A stretch of 64,000 nt of DNA. Source: Elmis aenea (Eukaryota; Arthropoda; Insecta; Coleoptera; Elmidae). The notes under the pieces are model-generated. The model was not told the DNA's origin, did no database searches, and was given only the letters and a program-made list of their open reading frames with translations. The DNA lies in assembly GCA_947652605.1 (NCBI GenBank), contig OX393582.1:14222544-14286543 (forward strand), in the 5' to 3' direction. The first letter of the stretch is position 1, and every line of letters starts with the position of its first letter. This document shows, one piece after another, positions 1 to 12,500 of this stretch. The position numbers were made by a program, and so were the translations under genes.

Positions 1-34
1 CCCATGTTTAAACTCGAATTTCAAACACCCTGTA
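1..34. repeat. Terminus of a CAGGGTGTTTGAAATTCGAG-type palindromic element
   Basis: The window opens with the right-hand terminal repeat of the family that is complete at 39285-40206: an AAACTCGAATTTCAAACACC block closing in CCCTG and followed by TA. Only the end of the copy is inside the window. Identified by matching the other copies within this window. Confidence 0.75.
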
Positions 35-259
35 TATGACATGATACAAAATTTTAAGTCTTCAAATGTTTTTCAAAATATGGAGCGTCCTTAAAAATTA
101 AACACTGAAAAATTTTATTTTAAAATCGACTTTCTCAAAAACAATTTTTATTTAATTCACATTTTTACTTATTTTGTGTAGGTACATTATTACAGTTTGC
201 AGTAAAGTATTTATTAATTATTTTAAACTAATGATAAGCTAAAAATCGTGAGATAGGGA

Positions 260-520
260 CAGTGGCATAGGGACAGTGGGGGGTATCGATGGCCCGGGCG
301 CCAGTCTTGGGGGGCGCCGCGAAGATAAAATATTTTGCCTTTATTTCACTTATTTAAAGTCAGAAAACTAAAATGCCAATATAATTTTAAAACTGGTTGA
401 CATTTTCATTACAGTGTATCTGAATAAATAATGGAACATTATTTTACTTGAAACTCAAAAACTAAAATAAAAATACGACCGAGGGGGAGGGGGGCGCCAG
501 TTACCCACGCTACGCCACTG
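260..520. mobile_element. Short hAT-type MITE with 8-bp TSD
   Basis: The element begins CAGTGGCATAG and ends CTACGCCACTG (imperfect inverted termini). It is flanked on both sides by the same 8 bp, GATAGGGA, at 252-259 and 521-528. An 8-bp duplication with CAGTGGCG-like ends is typical of hAT elements. At 261 bp it has no coding capacity. It carries G-rich stretches near both ends. Confidence 0.85.
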
Positions 521-782
521 GATAGGGAATTTCAAGGACTTTTAAATGATATATTTCAACATATAAGTCGTCGTTTGAACTAAGAACATAAACCGAAAAA
601 TTATATTATAAAATCTTAAAATGAATAAATGTTAAATCTAATAACATATTTAAAACGGATTTAAGACGCTCTAAATATTTTTTCATGAGCACTACCTAAA
701 GCTCAATCTTTTAAAATAGAAAAATTTTAGGTCTGGGGAGTTCTTACTGGGACACCCTGATTATAATAATTAAAATGCTTAC

Positions 783-1323
783 CTTTTGGATACTTCTATC
801 ACAGCTTCCTTTTTAGGCTCCTTTGGCACCGACTTATCCCTAGAAATTGTTTTGCGAACTTCCTCTTGTTTGCTAAACTTATCAGATTTATTTTGCGGAC
901 TTTTTTCTTGCCGACGATCCGGCTTTGTTTTTTCACTAACTTTATTAATATTTACAAGAGATTTGGGTCCCTTAACGGTATGGGTCCGATCCAAGTTCGT
1001 GTTACTTATGGTTTTAATACTGGCAACCGATTCAGTTTTACTCGAACTGGGCGAATACTTGTCTCTGACTAAGGCCCGACTGACTTTGTTCGCAAGCGGC
1101 ACTCGGTATTTCGTACGAGCTTCGAGTCGTTCTTTCGCTATAAGCACGTTGGCCGGAGATTTTTGTATTCGCGATTTGTGTTCTTTGCACCATTCAACGT
1201 GTCGATCATATGCTTTGGGCCCAAACTGTCGATCACATGATGGACAACGTTCGTTTGAAGACGCCGTCGTCGTTAAAGATGTGGTACTGCGTTTTGATGA
1301 CACAGACATTTCGACTGGTACCC
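783..1323 (-). CDS. ZC2HC1: ZC2HC1-type zinc-finger gene, exon 3 (partial gene)
   Basis: Third visible exon. The acceptor is TTTTAG just above 1323 and the donor is GTAAGC starting at 782. It enters in phase 1 and exits in phase 2, so at least one more exon lies beyond the left edge. It encodes the second C2HC finger (C-x2-C-x11-H-x3-C, about residues 150-169 from the upstream start), followed by a basic, Ser/Lys-rich tail that looks disordered. The order finger 1, a conserved basic linker, then finger 2 and a low-complexity tail is that of metazoan ZC2HC1 proteins. The molecular role of this family is poorly known. A palindromic element begins only about 24 bp upstream of the acceptor. Confidence 0.9.
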
Positions 1324-1347
1324 CTAAAATTATTACAAGATAAACTG

Positions 1348-2040
1348 TACAGGGTGGCCTATTTTCGATGTCCATACAAGGGTATCTCGGTTATTATCAG
1401 ATAGAAAAAAACTATGTACGTACTCTCGATTTCTTTTTTCAAGAGAAATTCATTGCCGTAAGATTTTTGATATCTTTTTTAATTTTCGAAATATAGCCAA
1501 AAACCGATTTTTGGCACTTTTCAAAAATGTTAAATATCTTGCTTAAACAAAAAGATAGAGGAAAACTTTATAAACATTTTTGGCATGGTTTTTTGTTCTT
1601 AATAAGATAGCGATCTTCAATTTTTTTTACTCATGCGAATACTGATATATTACACCTAACTTTCTTATTTTAAATAGCAACCATAAACAAATTATATATT
1701 TTTGAAAAGCGCAAAAAATAAGCTTTTGATTCATGTCAAAGTCAACTATAGTTGCTATTTAAAATAAGAAAGTTAGGTGTAATATATCAATATTCAAATG
1801 AGTAAAAAAAATTGAACATCGCTATGTTATTAAGGACAAAAAACCATGCCAAAAATGTCTTCAAAGTTTTCCTCTATCTTTTCGTTTAAGCGAGATATTT
1901 AACAATTTTGAAAATTGCCAAAAATCGGTTTTTGGCTATATTTCGAAAATTAAACAAGATATAAAAAATCTGTTTACGGCAATGAATTTCCCTCGAAAAA
2001 AGAACTCGAGACTACGTACTTAGTTTTCTTCTATCTGGGA
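1348..2040. mobile_element. Palindromic CAGGGTGG-type element in ZC2HC1 intron 2
   Basis: TACAGGGTGGCC opens the left end. The two arms (about 1385-1690 and 1740-2036) are near-perfect reverse complements around a loop near 1700-1735. The right arm stops at the CTATCTG block, so the last ~40 bp of the right terminus are missing. No coding capacity. It sits inside the second ZC2HC1 intron, close to the exon 3 acceptor. Confidence 0.8.
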
Positions 2041-2045
2041 CCGAT

Positions 2046-4208
2046 CACAACATTATTACTTCAAAATTATAATGTTAACAATCCATAACCTTTATTAATT
2101 TCATAATAATAAAAACAACAGGCATAAATGGAAAAAAAGTTAAATAAAATCAAGTTTAGTATTTGTTGTGACCCAAACTAAAATCCACTTTGGGTCATGA
2201 CCTCATGACCCATAGTTTAAGAACCACTGTAAAGTTCGGTCAAATTAGATAAGAAATTAAATGCCATTTAAAGCTGTAATCAGTGTTGACATCATAAAGA
2301 CGTGTCATGTTACTAAGTTAGAGTTCGTAGAGACAATTTTTTAGTTTTTAAAGCTAAATAAAGTATTTTATTATGATCAATTTTCAAAACCAAAAAACAT
2401 TTTTATTGATTGTCGCTTATGCAAGGGAGTTGCTAACAGATCTCTTTTAACCCCTTAATGCTTGTTTTTTTAAAGAAAAAATTGGCCGAAAAAAATCATT
2501 TAATTTTATTGCTAATTTTTTATTATTTTCAAATTTAGAAATAAAAAGAAAAGAATAAAATAATAACTACGATGTGTTATAAACATATTTATAACATTCT
2601 TGTTGACCCTTTCGTCGCTAGTGGTTTGACCTTTTTAATGATCAGTTTCTTAAGTCCTAGTAGTTGAGAAAAGCAACCACTTACATTATCAGTTACACTT
2701 TGAAAACCTTCTTTTGAATTGAACTTAAAATTTTATGTTTGGATGGCCTGTGTAAATTTAAATTACTCTAAACCTATCACTTAGTGAAATGTTAACTGGG
2801 TTTTGTGTATTTCTTTATTTTTTTCAATTTTTAAATAAAAAGTGAACAGGAATGGCTGAAGTATTTTATTTTCATGATTATAATTATTAACAGGCATACA
2901 TAAGATTTTAACTGAATATTTTGACATATAGGTACTTCCAATAAAAGTAAATTGCAAAGGTGGTTTCCTATGATATTCATATGCTAGCAATTAGTATGAT
3001 TATATTAATTTCGCATCATGGCATCACATTTGTTTTGTTATCATCGTTTAAAGAGTGACAAAAGATAGACTAGCAAGGGTCGAAATAAAACAATGGAAGT
3101 CGATTACTGTTTTTTTCATGGCACCGTTGATTTTTATCTTGGATTTCGCAATTTTTAGTTATTTTGCCTATTTTTGTAAATAAATTTATAAAATATTACA
3201 TGATTGTAAAGAGAAAAAAATAAACTTTTTATCTAACTCAACACCTCCTAAAACTGCCATTTAAAAAAAAAGTTGTTTTATCAAACATCTCACACGAAAT
3301 TTAATAAATAAAAATTTGACTATTACCATTTTATAGCAAACAATATCCAGCAAACATTTTTCCCTGGCATTTTTGTGTATTGGCAACGATAGCCGATATA
3401 TTTGAGTTTAAAAATTTTGGTTGATTTTTGTTTTTCCGTAATATCACGTAAGCCATGAAACAAGAACTTGTGTAAAGTACACACGTAAACAGCTAACGTT
3501 AAACGACTGTTAAGTTTTAAAAAAAATACAAAATATTGCAATAAATAAGTATTGATTATTTGTTCTTTAAATTTTTTTCTACTTTTAGGTTTCTTTGTAT
3601 TCAGTAATAGCAATTTAATATTTTAAATTTGATTTTCCAAGTCTAAGGGTTAGCAAAGAAATCAAAGAATTAAATTTACATAAAGAAACACATCTTAGTC
3701 CGCGTTCACAATGAACGTAGTAGATAGCAGATAGTGGTTAGTAGCTAAAGTTGAAATGCATTGAATCAAATGCAAGTGTTCACAATGGACGTAAGATTTA
3801 CGTAGTAACTATGGTAACTAAAGTGAAGTATCTATGTTTTTAATGTTTCAAATTAATTAAAACTACAATGTTAAACGATGTTTAATACTACTTATTACTT
3901 TTATAATCCTCCACAAATCATCAATACGTAGAATACATGAAGTGTCAATTTGATAAACAACCTTCTGAAAGGTACAAGAGGAACCGATTAAGAAGAAGAT
4001 GAAGAACTATCATTTGTTTAAGAAAAATGAATACCAATAATTTAATTTTCTAAATGTCCTCTTTTTTATTTTCAATACATCCCCACTTATGCAAAGAGGT
4101 TGTCTTTCACAAGTTTAAAAAAAAAAACAATAAACCGTTTGCATGACAGTAAAGATTCCAAAAATGTACTTTACGACATAGACCTAATTAAGCCACACAT
4201 TAACTGAC
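2046..4208. other. ZC2HC1 intron 2 remainder
   Basis: AT-rich intronic sequence. A TTTAAGAACCACTG block ending near 2231 resembles the right end of a hAT element, but I could not find its partner. A repeated phrase (GTTCACAATG-AACGTA / GTTCACAATG-GACGTA) occurs near 3705 and 3778. No reading frame here looks coding. Confidence 0.5.
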
Positions 4209-4493
4209 CTCTAGCCGTCCTTATGGTATTAACCAACTCCAAATGTTTTTCTTTCCACTTGTTAGGCCGCGGTTTAGGCTCTATCACAACTGGTGTTTCT
4301 TGTCGTTTGAGGTACGTACGTTGATGAAATGCTGCTAGATCGGTGCCTTCTACACGCTGCTTAAGCGAATCAAACACTTTACGTCTGCGCGATGCATTAC
4401 GTTCGCACACACGGAGGTGTTTTGCTAAAGGTGTTGGAAGAAACGTACGACCACATATTCCACAAGGCACTAAAGATTCTTCCACGTTTACAG
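4209..4493 (-). CDS. ZC2HC1: ZC2HC1-type zinc-finger gene, exon 2
   Basis: Acceptor TTGATTTCAG lies directly above 4493; donor GTCAGT begins at 4208. Enters in phase 1 and leaves in phase 1, matching exons 1 and 3. It encodes the first C2HC finger (C-x2-C-x11-H-x3-C, about residues 39-58 counted from the ATG at 9310), then the family hallmark RRRKVFDSLKQRVEGTD and a second conserved stretch, KWKEKHLELVNTIR. Both stretches sit between the two fingers in ZC2HC1A/B-type proteins, which is what fixes the identification. Total length through exon 3 is about 303 residues. Confidence 0.93.
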
Positions 4494-5567
4494 CTGAAAT
4501 CAAAAACAATGTTTAAGACTTGATAAACACTCGAATTATTTAAGTAATTATGTTTAACATTGTTTATCATAGTATGTACCAAGATATAACACAAAATTTT
4601 AAATACCCTTCGAACGCATTTTATGCGAGGTTGCTATCCTGAACAAGCTGTATATTTCAAAATTCACATAATTCAATTTTTAATAGGAATAAAACTTAAG
4701 TTCAGAACACCTTCTCACATTCAATTTTGCACTTAAAGTGATAGTTAATTAATACTTTGTATCAAGTACAATAACACTATACTGTTTATAAATAAAATGC
4801 AAAATGGCATAAATCCGTTGCACTGAATTAAAACACTTTTATTGTGATAAAAAATTACGTGTTCTTTCACAGGAAATCAAATTTTAAAACTAAATTCATG
4901 ATGCAGCTAGCTTGACAAAATAACCTTTCGACATGATTAATTTCACCAAAATCCTAACCAAATGAAACTGTAGGTGTCAGGTTTTATTATTCACATGTGT
5001 AAACTGTTATTTATAACTTATTTATGGGATATGTAAATTACAATTTATATTAAAACAAAATAGGATAGAAAAGTCATACTCAGTGGTGGCTCATGACTCT
5101 ATGACAAGATGAGGTCCATTGTGGCTAATAACAATGTATTAATCGAATTATCGGGGCCTAATACAAATGGCCCAATAGCCTAAATTTTTAAGGCTGTGAA
5201 AAAAACATGAATTTGCTATTACGAACTTTATACTCTAAAACGAAAAAAGATGGAGACGAGCCCATTTAAGTGAAAAACAAATTTATTAGACGTTTTCGTA
5301 GGACACCCAACAAACTTAAAAATTATTTTTTTCCGTCTAAACACACTTAAAGTTGGCCTAGCATCTAAAGAGAAACACACTTTCATTTTCTGCCATATTT
5401 TGATTTTAATTATTATTTAATATTAATGCAATAAGTTTATTTCTAAATTTCACATATCTGTAGCAGACATCAAAGTTTTTTTGAGGCTCATAAAAGTATT
5501 TCTTTATATTTTTATGATACCAAACAAGCACAATAAATTCTATAGCATAAAATTAAACAGTCCAGAC
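4494..5567. other. ZC2HC1 intron 1, distal part
   Basis: AT-rich, no supported feature. It runs up to the target duplication of the hAT element that begins at 5568. Confidence 0.5.
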
Positions 5568-6902
5568 CAGCGGTTCTCAACCTTTTAGTAGTCGCGGCCC
5601 CCTAAATATTCTAAAATATTTTTGATGCCCCCTACTTTGTAGTAACAATGATTATTACGATGGTTCAAACGCAACCGCCCGGACAATAACCACCTGTTTA
5701 AAAACCTTCCCTGACAATTAACCCCTTGTGCAAAAGAGCAGGGTGTAATTGTCCTGTTACGTTCTTCGATGTAATGAATACAACAGTCGCGTTTTTTTTT
5801 TTTTAAATATTTATTTTAATAGTTATTTATTTATTCTCTTTATCATAAACAAAAAAAAAACATTCTCACAAATTGACAGGAAAATTTTCTACTTGAAAAA
5901 AATGATGAATCATGTATTTGGTTATATTATTTCAATAAAAAAAACTTTAAAGCAGCTTACGCTGGTAACGAAGTTGTTACCAAACATCATCCAATAATTT
6001 ATTTTGGCTTACTTATAAAATAATAGATGTGCAATTAAAAATAGTACTTGAAAAAAAATGGTAAAAAATATTAACAACTTTTCTTGGAGATAAACAAAAT
6101 AAAAAATAATTTTTTTAATGCTAAAACAATAACATAACGAAGATGTGGAACGAACTAGATAAACGAATAATATTCTTTTAAGCTTTTAACAATCTCCTTT
6201 TTTAATCCGCATCTTTTAAATATTCAGGTAAACTAATGTTAAAAGTTTTTAAACTTGAAGCTATAGGATTATTTAGGCCAATGTTAGAAAAAACAGGGTG
6301 CAAATAAAAACTCCGAGCACCTCAGTGTTCTTTGCATGAATACCAATGCAAAGAACAGTTTTTTTGTGATAACATTACGTTTTGGTTTATTTTTTAGTAT
6401 TTTGTAAATAAGTTGAGCTTGTTTGATTTTTACTAAACTTTTTAATCCATAGTAGGTTTTAAATAATTTATAATAAATAGTACCTTGACAATTTTATTTT
6501 TCACTATTTGGAATTTTTAAAAAAGACGCCTGAGCAATAATTTAAAAAAGCGTGATAGATTTTATGTTTGAATTATTATGTTAATACAATAGTTAGTTGC
6601 CAGTTGGATCCTCTATTTTGGACAGGAGTTGCTAAATTTGATTTTTTTTGTGTCAATCATGTTTGCCCTCCCTTTATTTTAGTACACGGTGCGTCTCCAC
6701 AATCTGCACTGCATAGCGCTGTAGAACTCAGATTACTAATACAAAAGGATACCAGTTTGAAATGAAGTCAAATAAGGAACAAAAAATATTTTTTTAAGAT
6801 TTCAATACTTTAAAAAGTAAAAGCGTTTTATACATTTTTCGTGGCCTCCCTTAAAATCTCCCACGGCCTGAAGGGCCCCGGTCCGCCGGTTAAGAATCGC
6901 TG
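5568..6902. mobile_element. hAT element (Buster/SPIN-like ends), nonautonomous
   Basis: Termini CAGCGGTTCTCAACC and, in reverse complement, CAGCGATTCTTAACC. They are flanked by a perfect 8-bp duplication GTCCAGAC at 5560-5567 and 6903-6910. The GTTCTCAACC-type end is characteristic of hAT elements of the Buster/SPIN kind. The 1335-bp interior has no credible transposase. It lies in ZC2HC1 intron 1 and landed right next to the TA-flanked element at 6915. Confidence 0.88.
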
Positions 6903-6914
6903 GTCCAGACTATA

Positions 6915-7319
6915 CGGGTGTCCCAGCAAGACGAATTATTCGATATTTGACGAACAACATTTTAAAGAAATGTGTTTCGACATTTTCAAGTTAAATATTA
7001 GTCTTTTTTTGATGTTTCTGTTCCTATCAATATTTTCATAAAAACTTAATAACTCAAAAACGATTAATTTTAGGTGTAAAAAATCCCATATAATTTTGAA
7101 AAAAAACAATTTTGCATCAAAAAATCACAAAGTATACAAGATGTTCTATTAAAACAAACACAGTTACGTATCGATGTGCAAAAATAAAACACTGTGTATA
7201 GTTGAAAATAATTTAAGGTTTTATAGTAAATGGCCACAAACAACTTTTACTCAAAACAATTTTAAAATTTTTACTTATAACAGAGCTATCGAATAACTTG
7301 TCTTGGCTGAGACAACCTG
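6915..7319. mobile_element. TA-type MITE, about 405 bp
   Basis: Left end CGGGTGTCCCAGCAAGACG and, in reverse complement, right end CAGGTTGTCTCAGCCAAGAC. Both then read TTATTCGATA, and both are bordered by TA. It belongs to the broad CAGGG...CCCTG type seen throughout the window. Noncoding. Confidence 0.75.
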
Positions 7320-9225
7320 TATTTAAGAAAATTAAAAGAATTTATTTACTCTGCAGATAAGAACAAAATGTAAAAACTTGTCAAGCTTTCATCGAAGCAA
7401 AATCCAGTAATAATATCACTGAATTGAATATATTTGTTTACTAATTGATACTTAAACGATTCATGTTTTATTTATTGCATATACAAAAAAAATAATTAAA
7501 TGTCAATTTGTTATTCTACAGCTTTTACTTAATAACAATATAAATGGAGCACAATTACACAGATTATGTTAAGAATTTGCATATTATCTAAAATTTAATT
7601 TTGCCATGGTATGACTTTCGCTCTTAAATATTTTTTAAAGATTTTTATTTAAGTGTAGGACTATTATCCTGTTTGATAAACTACTTACACAAGCTTTTCA
7701 CACATTTATTTCCTGTACGCAAGTGTATTTTATAATTTTTTTATAATTTAAAAATATGCTGAATTGAACAGAATCAAATAATTAATTGCAGCAATCATTA
7801 AATTTGCTTAAAAACTGCGTTGTTATTATTTATATTTCATGCAATAAACATTTATTAACAGAAGTAAAAACAAGATTAAAAATTATTTAGAAAGTTTTTA
7901 AAATATCACTTTCCACTTTACTATTTCATTGCGATATATTTACCCAAAGTGTAATCTATTATTTTTTTCAAATTAATAAATAACAGTATTAAAACCCTAT
8001 GAAAAATACGTTCAAATTAATTTTAAAGACGTTATTAAATAATACTTACAAAGTTAAGGAAATAATTCACCAGTTTAATTTTATAATAAATTAACCAAAG
8101 ACATTTAGCGACACTGTCAATATTTGATCGCCAACTAGACTATGATAAACAATTTGGTAAAATGGCAAGCGATGGAATAACATATTAGCAAACTTAAATG
8201 ACTGAACAAACAATGCCAATACAAGTTAAATACAAAAATTGTGTTAAAATATGATTCCTATCCTTCCTTAACTATTGTCTTACTCTATTAGGCAATCTTC
8301 AACACAAACAAATTCAAAACATGCAATAATTTACATACATACAAGGTTACCTTTGCTTGCATAATGATCTCTTCGTATCGAATGACAAGCACAACAAAAC
8401 AGTTCAAATGTATTGGAAAAATTAAATTAATTTTTTAAACATCTTACTTCAAGAGACGAATCTCTATTTAAAATTGCTTTTGCTGAAGGCTAACAAGTTT
8501 TGCAGTAATTATACCTATAATGTTTACGACTGCTGGGACCACCTAGAATTACATAATATTACATGCAATTTTTATTGACCACTGCTTTAAATAATTATAT
8601 CTTCATAATGCTAAAATACAATACAGCTATAATTGTGTAGACAACAAATTGTTATAATTTGAACGTTATCCTGATTGTTATTTACAAAAATAAAATTAAA
8701 CTTGGGATAAACTTTCATATCAAGTTTACCCACAACATGGCCCATGTTAGGAAACTGGATTCTACCTTTCTGGTAAATACATTTAAAATGTAGGAGTATT
8801 AAATATACGTCACAGCTCTCCAACAATTACTACAGTACTTTTATAAATTAATCAATTTGTGTGACAAAACTGACACTATATGTCAATGTCACAAATGTAA
8901 ATAACAATGTATCTAAAACAAGTCATATTCTAGCTACATTAGCCACTTGGTGGGTATATTTAGCAGGAAGATTATGTTTATTTTAAGCTCATTTTGTCTA
9001 CAAAGGAAGTCGAGTATTTAAAGTGCCCAAATTCAATATATCAACGGTTTTAGGTTGGACCATATGACTCTATTTATATCATTAAAACGTTTTGTTTTTG
9101 CTTTAGAAGTAACATAACCTCTTGTAAGTAATCATGCAAATACTAAAATAATGATGTTATTAACAATTAAAGCAGAATTTATGCCGTTTACATACTATAC
9201 AAATAATTATTTCATAAGCACTTAC
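7320..9225. other. ZC2HC1 intron 1, proximal part
   Basis: Very AT-rich, with no coding signal or repeat structure that I can support. Confidence 0.5.
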
Positions 9226-9310
9226 ATTCTCCCATTGTAACTTCAGCCATGACTTTTGTTTTGCCATGTTTCCAAGGAAACTGTGACATAAATCGTTTCA
9301 GCACTGCCAT
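9226..9310 (-). CDS. ZC2HC1: ZC2HC1-type zinc-finger gene, exon 1 (start codon uncertain)
   Basis: Donor TGTAAGTGC: coding ends at 9226 with one base (T) that joins CT of exon 2 to give serine, so phase is preserved. Three in-frame ATGs exist, at 9310, 9289 and 9250. The one at 9250 (GTCATGG) has the best Kozak context with G at -3; the one at 9310 is the first in frame, with an in-frame TAA about 24 nt upstream of it. I list the longest form. The shorter form starts MAEVTMGE. The N-terminus is too short to settle the start by recognisable conservation. Intron 1 is about 4.7 kb. Confidence 0.75.
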
Positions 9311-9530
9311 TGGTTTGAGTCTGATTGCACGTGGTATTTAGCCTCGTTATTTGGCGGCAACTACCAGCTATATTTAAACGGAAGAGGAAAAAGTGTAACG
9401 GGAAAATACAGCACCGCAAGTGCAGCGGAAGTGCAGTAGAACAAGCTATCTTCGGAACAGGCAATTGAAAGCGGACTGATACAATAATTTTAGTGACTAA
9501 AAATACACACACATATCAAATCGATTTAGG
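9311..9530 (-). promoter_or_regulatory. Probable 5' UTR and promoter of the ZC2HC1 gene
   Basis: This stretch upstream of exon 1 is less AT-rich than its surroundings. On the minus strand it carries a CTCTTCCG ETS-like box, a GTTGCCGCCAAA block and a CCACGTG E-box. No TATA box or initiator can be assigned with confidence. Placement rests on the exon 1 position alone. Confidence 0.4.
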
Positions 9531-12500
9531 ACATCTTTCCTTTTATTATCTGCACCTTTTTATGTAACTCTCTCAAATACGTTTCCCTTTTTTATGCATG
9601 TACTTAACAGAAACATATCTATTGTTATTTGTCACGTTACTTGATAAGACGCCGAACAAACAATATATTAATTTGGAATAATAACACAAAATTACCACTA
9701 AAACTATTTGTTTATTATTAGTTCCAATGCTTTTGATGTAATTCATTGGAGCTACCACTATTTCAGAACGTGCATATAGGTTGCGTTTTAAACAAAACTA
9801 AATGATAATATTACTTTCAAACATTAAAATCTAGTTCTGTTACACTGCTAATACCCGTGCGTGGTGTTACAAAAGTGCAGTGTACCATGAACTTCTTAAA
9901 ACTGATAAAAAATATGTATATATTGAACTCAATTGACAATTTTATCAACTAAATGCAGCAAAACATGTTAAAACGTCAGTTTTAGGACTAATTGTTTAAT
10001 ATTTCACCGAATCAATGTTAAACCTCTGAGTTTATTAACAATTAACACTACGCAAAAATTTGAGATATTAAAATGAAAAATCGTTCATATATTTCGTTCT
10101 TACTGAATGTTGCACAAATAAATTATATTTTTTTTTATGCTAATGCAAAATTATTTTTATTTTAAGAAATCAAAGTGTGCAGAGAAAATATCTTAAACTT
10201 AACTAACCCCTTTTTACTTTCGCCATACGTAGTATGAAGAAAGAAGTATTGTAGTCCATGTTAAGGTCTATAAAAAACCCGCATAGCTTTTTTTGGTAAA
10301 AGTGAAAATTTCGATATTATTTAAAAAATTCTAAATTTCTAAAATTTGTCTTGAAAACGGCTCCAATTTTTTTAAAATTTTAGTACATACATTAAAGAGT
10401 TTACTTTTCTTAGTGAAATGCCGTTTGTCTCAACTCTTTTAAATTTCTGTGAAAAAAGTTTTTTAAATTTTGAAAATATTTTTTTAGATCGCTGTGGTTG
10501 TTCATATTCATAAACCTTCGCAAGAAACGTCATGTTGACAGACGTCATTAACAAATATAAGGTTAGGTAGAGCGCCTGGAGCGGCACTTTAAACTTTTTA
10601 ATTTATATTTATACCCACTAATACACAAACACACATACGGACATAAATACAATATATGGCGAAAGTGATTTGGTGGCCACACCAGTTTATTTAAATAAAA
10701 TTCGCGAGAGTTGAAAATCGCGTTTTAATAAGAAAAATTAACTGTATAACATATAAAGTCGTTTTTTGGTCAAATTAAAACTAACCTTAATTTTTGTTTA
10801 TAACTTTTTAATACGCCTATTTGGTTGTTTTTTTTCTCGAAATTAGTGATTACGGGCACCGAATTTGATGTTAGTTTGTTTTAATTGAAAAAATATATTG
10901 CTTGATATTATTCGCATGTAAGGAAAAGATATTGTAAAAAAAATATCTTTACGCAATCTAGATATTTTTGTAAAGAACCAACAAGTACTTGCTTTGGTAA
11001 AAATGGTCCAGTGTGTAATTTTGTTCAAGTAGAGCTACAAAATGTCTTTTTTTAAATTATTTTACATTGGTTATATGATACAAAATTTATAAAATCTGTA
11101 GAAAAAATGTTTAAAAGCTAACTTACAAACATTCCCCAAAAATTTAATTATAAAAAAAATTTTCTAGAATATTTTTAGCAGCTTGAAGTATGTTTAATAC
11201 TTTATTAAACATTTTGAGACATGAAGTTGTAAAATAATTATTTCGTTTTGTTCTGCAAAGTAATACATTTTTAAGAGCCATGTTAATTGTAACATTGCTT
11301 TTTATTTATGATATAGAAAAATCTGCACGCAATCAGAAATTTTTAAGAAAAGAGCTTTGGTCTATATCAGTCCTATCTTTTTAAATCTGATTTTGAATAA
11401 TCTAAATAATTACGAAAATCCTACAACATTATGAATTGTCTGCATGTAGGTAGGCAACACAATATACATACAAGTTTTACGTTGTGCGTTGTGTACACAT
11501 TTTTTAAATGATTTATTTAACTTATTTTAAATTTGCAATTTTCTCCATTTTAAGTATTTCTATTTTTTTATATGTATATTTTCAAAACTTCTTAGCATCA
11601 ACATTTGACTACGACATTTTTTTTTAATTTGTGAGAAAATAAATTATTATTTTCTGAGGCACTTCTTCTGAACGACATTGTGGTTGGAAAACAGCCCAGA
11701 GAATTAAATAAAATACGATTTTTCGGTAAACGTGATAACGATGAATTTAAAAATAGTTTTGTAATAATAAAACAAAATTAACGATATCCAAAATTAAGTT
11801 ATTATCCGATGAGTGAAAATTAATGAAAATCAATATATTTTTTTAAATATCTTTCAGCATTTCTTATCCGCTGGTGCAAGTTTAGTACTCTTAACACTTG
11901 TTGTAAATGTTACTCTAATAGTGTGCTTTTTTAAGTTTTTGGTTTTCTTACTAAAAAAAAAAAAAGAATTCTATACATAGCATAAGTGCCTATGTAATTA
12001 ATGTGATCAGACAGCCCAAAATTTTAACATTTTTAAGTATTATATAATGCACTAATTAATTCCAGAACGTTTATATCATCAAAATACGTTTACAGTTCTA
12101 TTTTTGTGTACCCTGGTATTGCAAAGAAAAATCGCGTATAAATTAAATTTTATTGATAAAAACGATTTTTTTTTCTGCTAGAAGCCCTCAAGACAATTTC
12201 ACTCACATCAATACTGACTGAGAAAGAATTTTCTGCCATTGGACTTTCTGTTAATAAATTAAAAATAAGACTAAGTGACTGAAGCATAGAACACCTTTGT
12301 TTTTTTTAAATTATCTAACAAAAATTTATTGTCAAAATTATGTTGCGTTAATTTAAATAAAATTGTAATAGTAAGGTAATATTTCTAAAATGTATTTCTC
12401 TCTCACCAATATTATTTTATTATTTATTATAATCATGGAGCAAAATGTATTACATATTTTACATGGCTTGTAGTTGTTTTTAAGTAATAAACCGCTCCCT

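Noticed and set aside
786..1343. Plus-strand frame of 185 codons
   Set aside because: It is antisense to ZC2HC1 exon 3, whose minus-strand product has recognisable zinc-finger motifs and matching splice sites.
2160..2231. Possible hAT element ending in TTTAAGAACCACTG
   Set aside because: The end looks convincing but no matching left terminus or 8-bp duplication was found, so no element is called.
9243..9512. 89-codon minus-strand frame in the ZC2HC1 5' region
   Set aside because: Different frame from exon 1, ends just after the true start, no motifs; it reflects GC-richer 5' UTR sequence.
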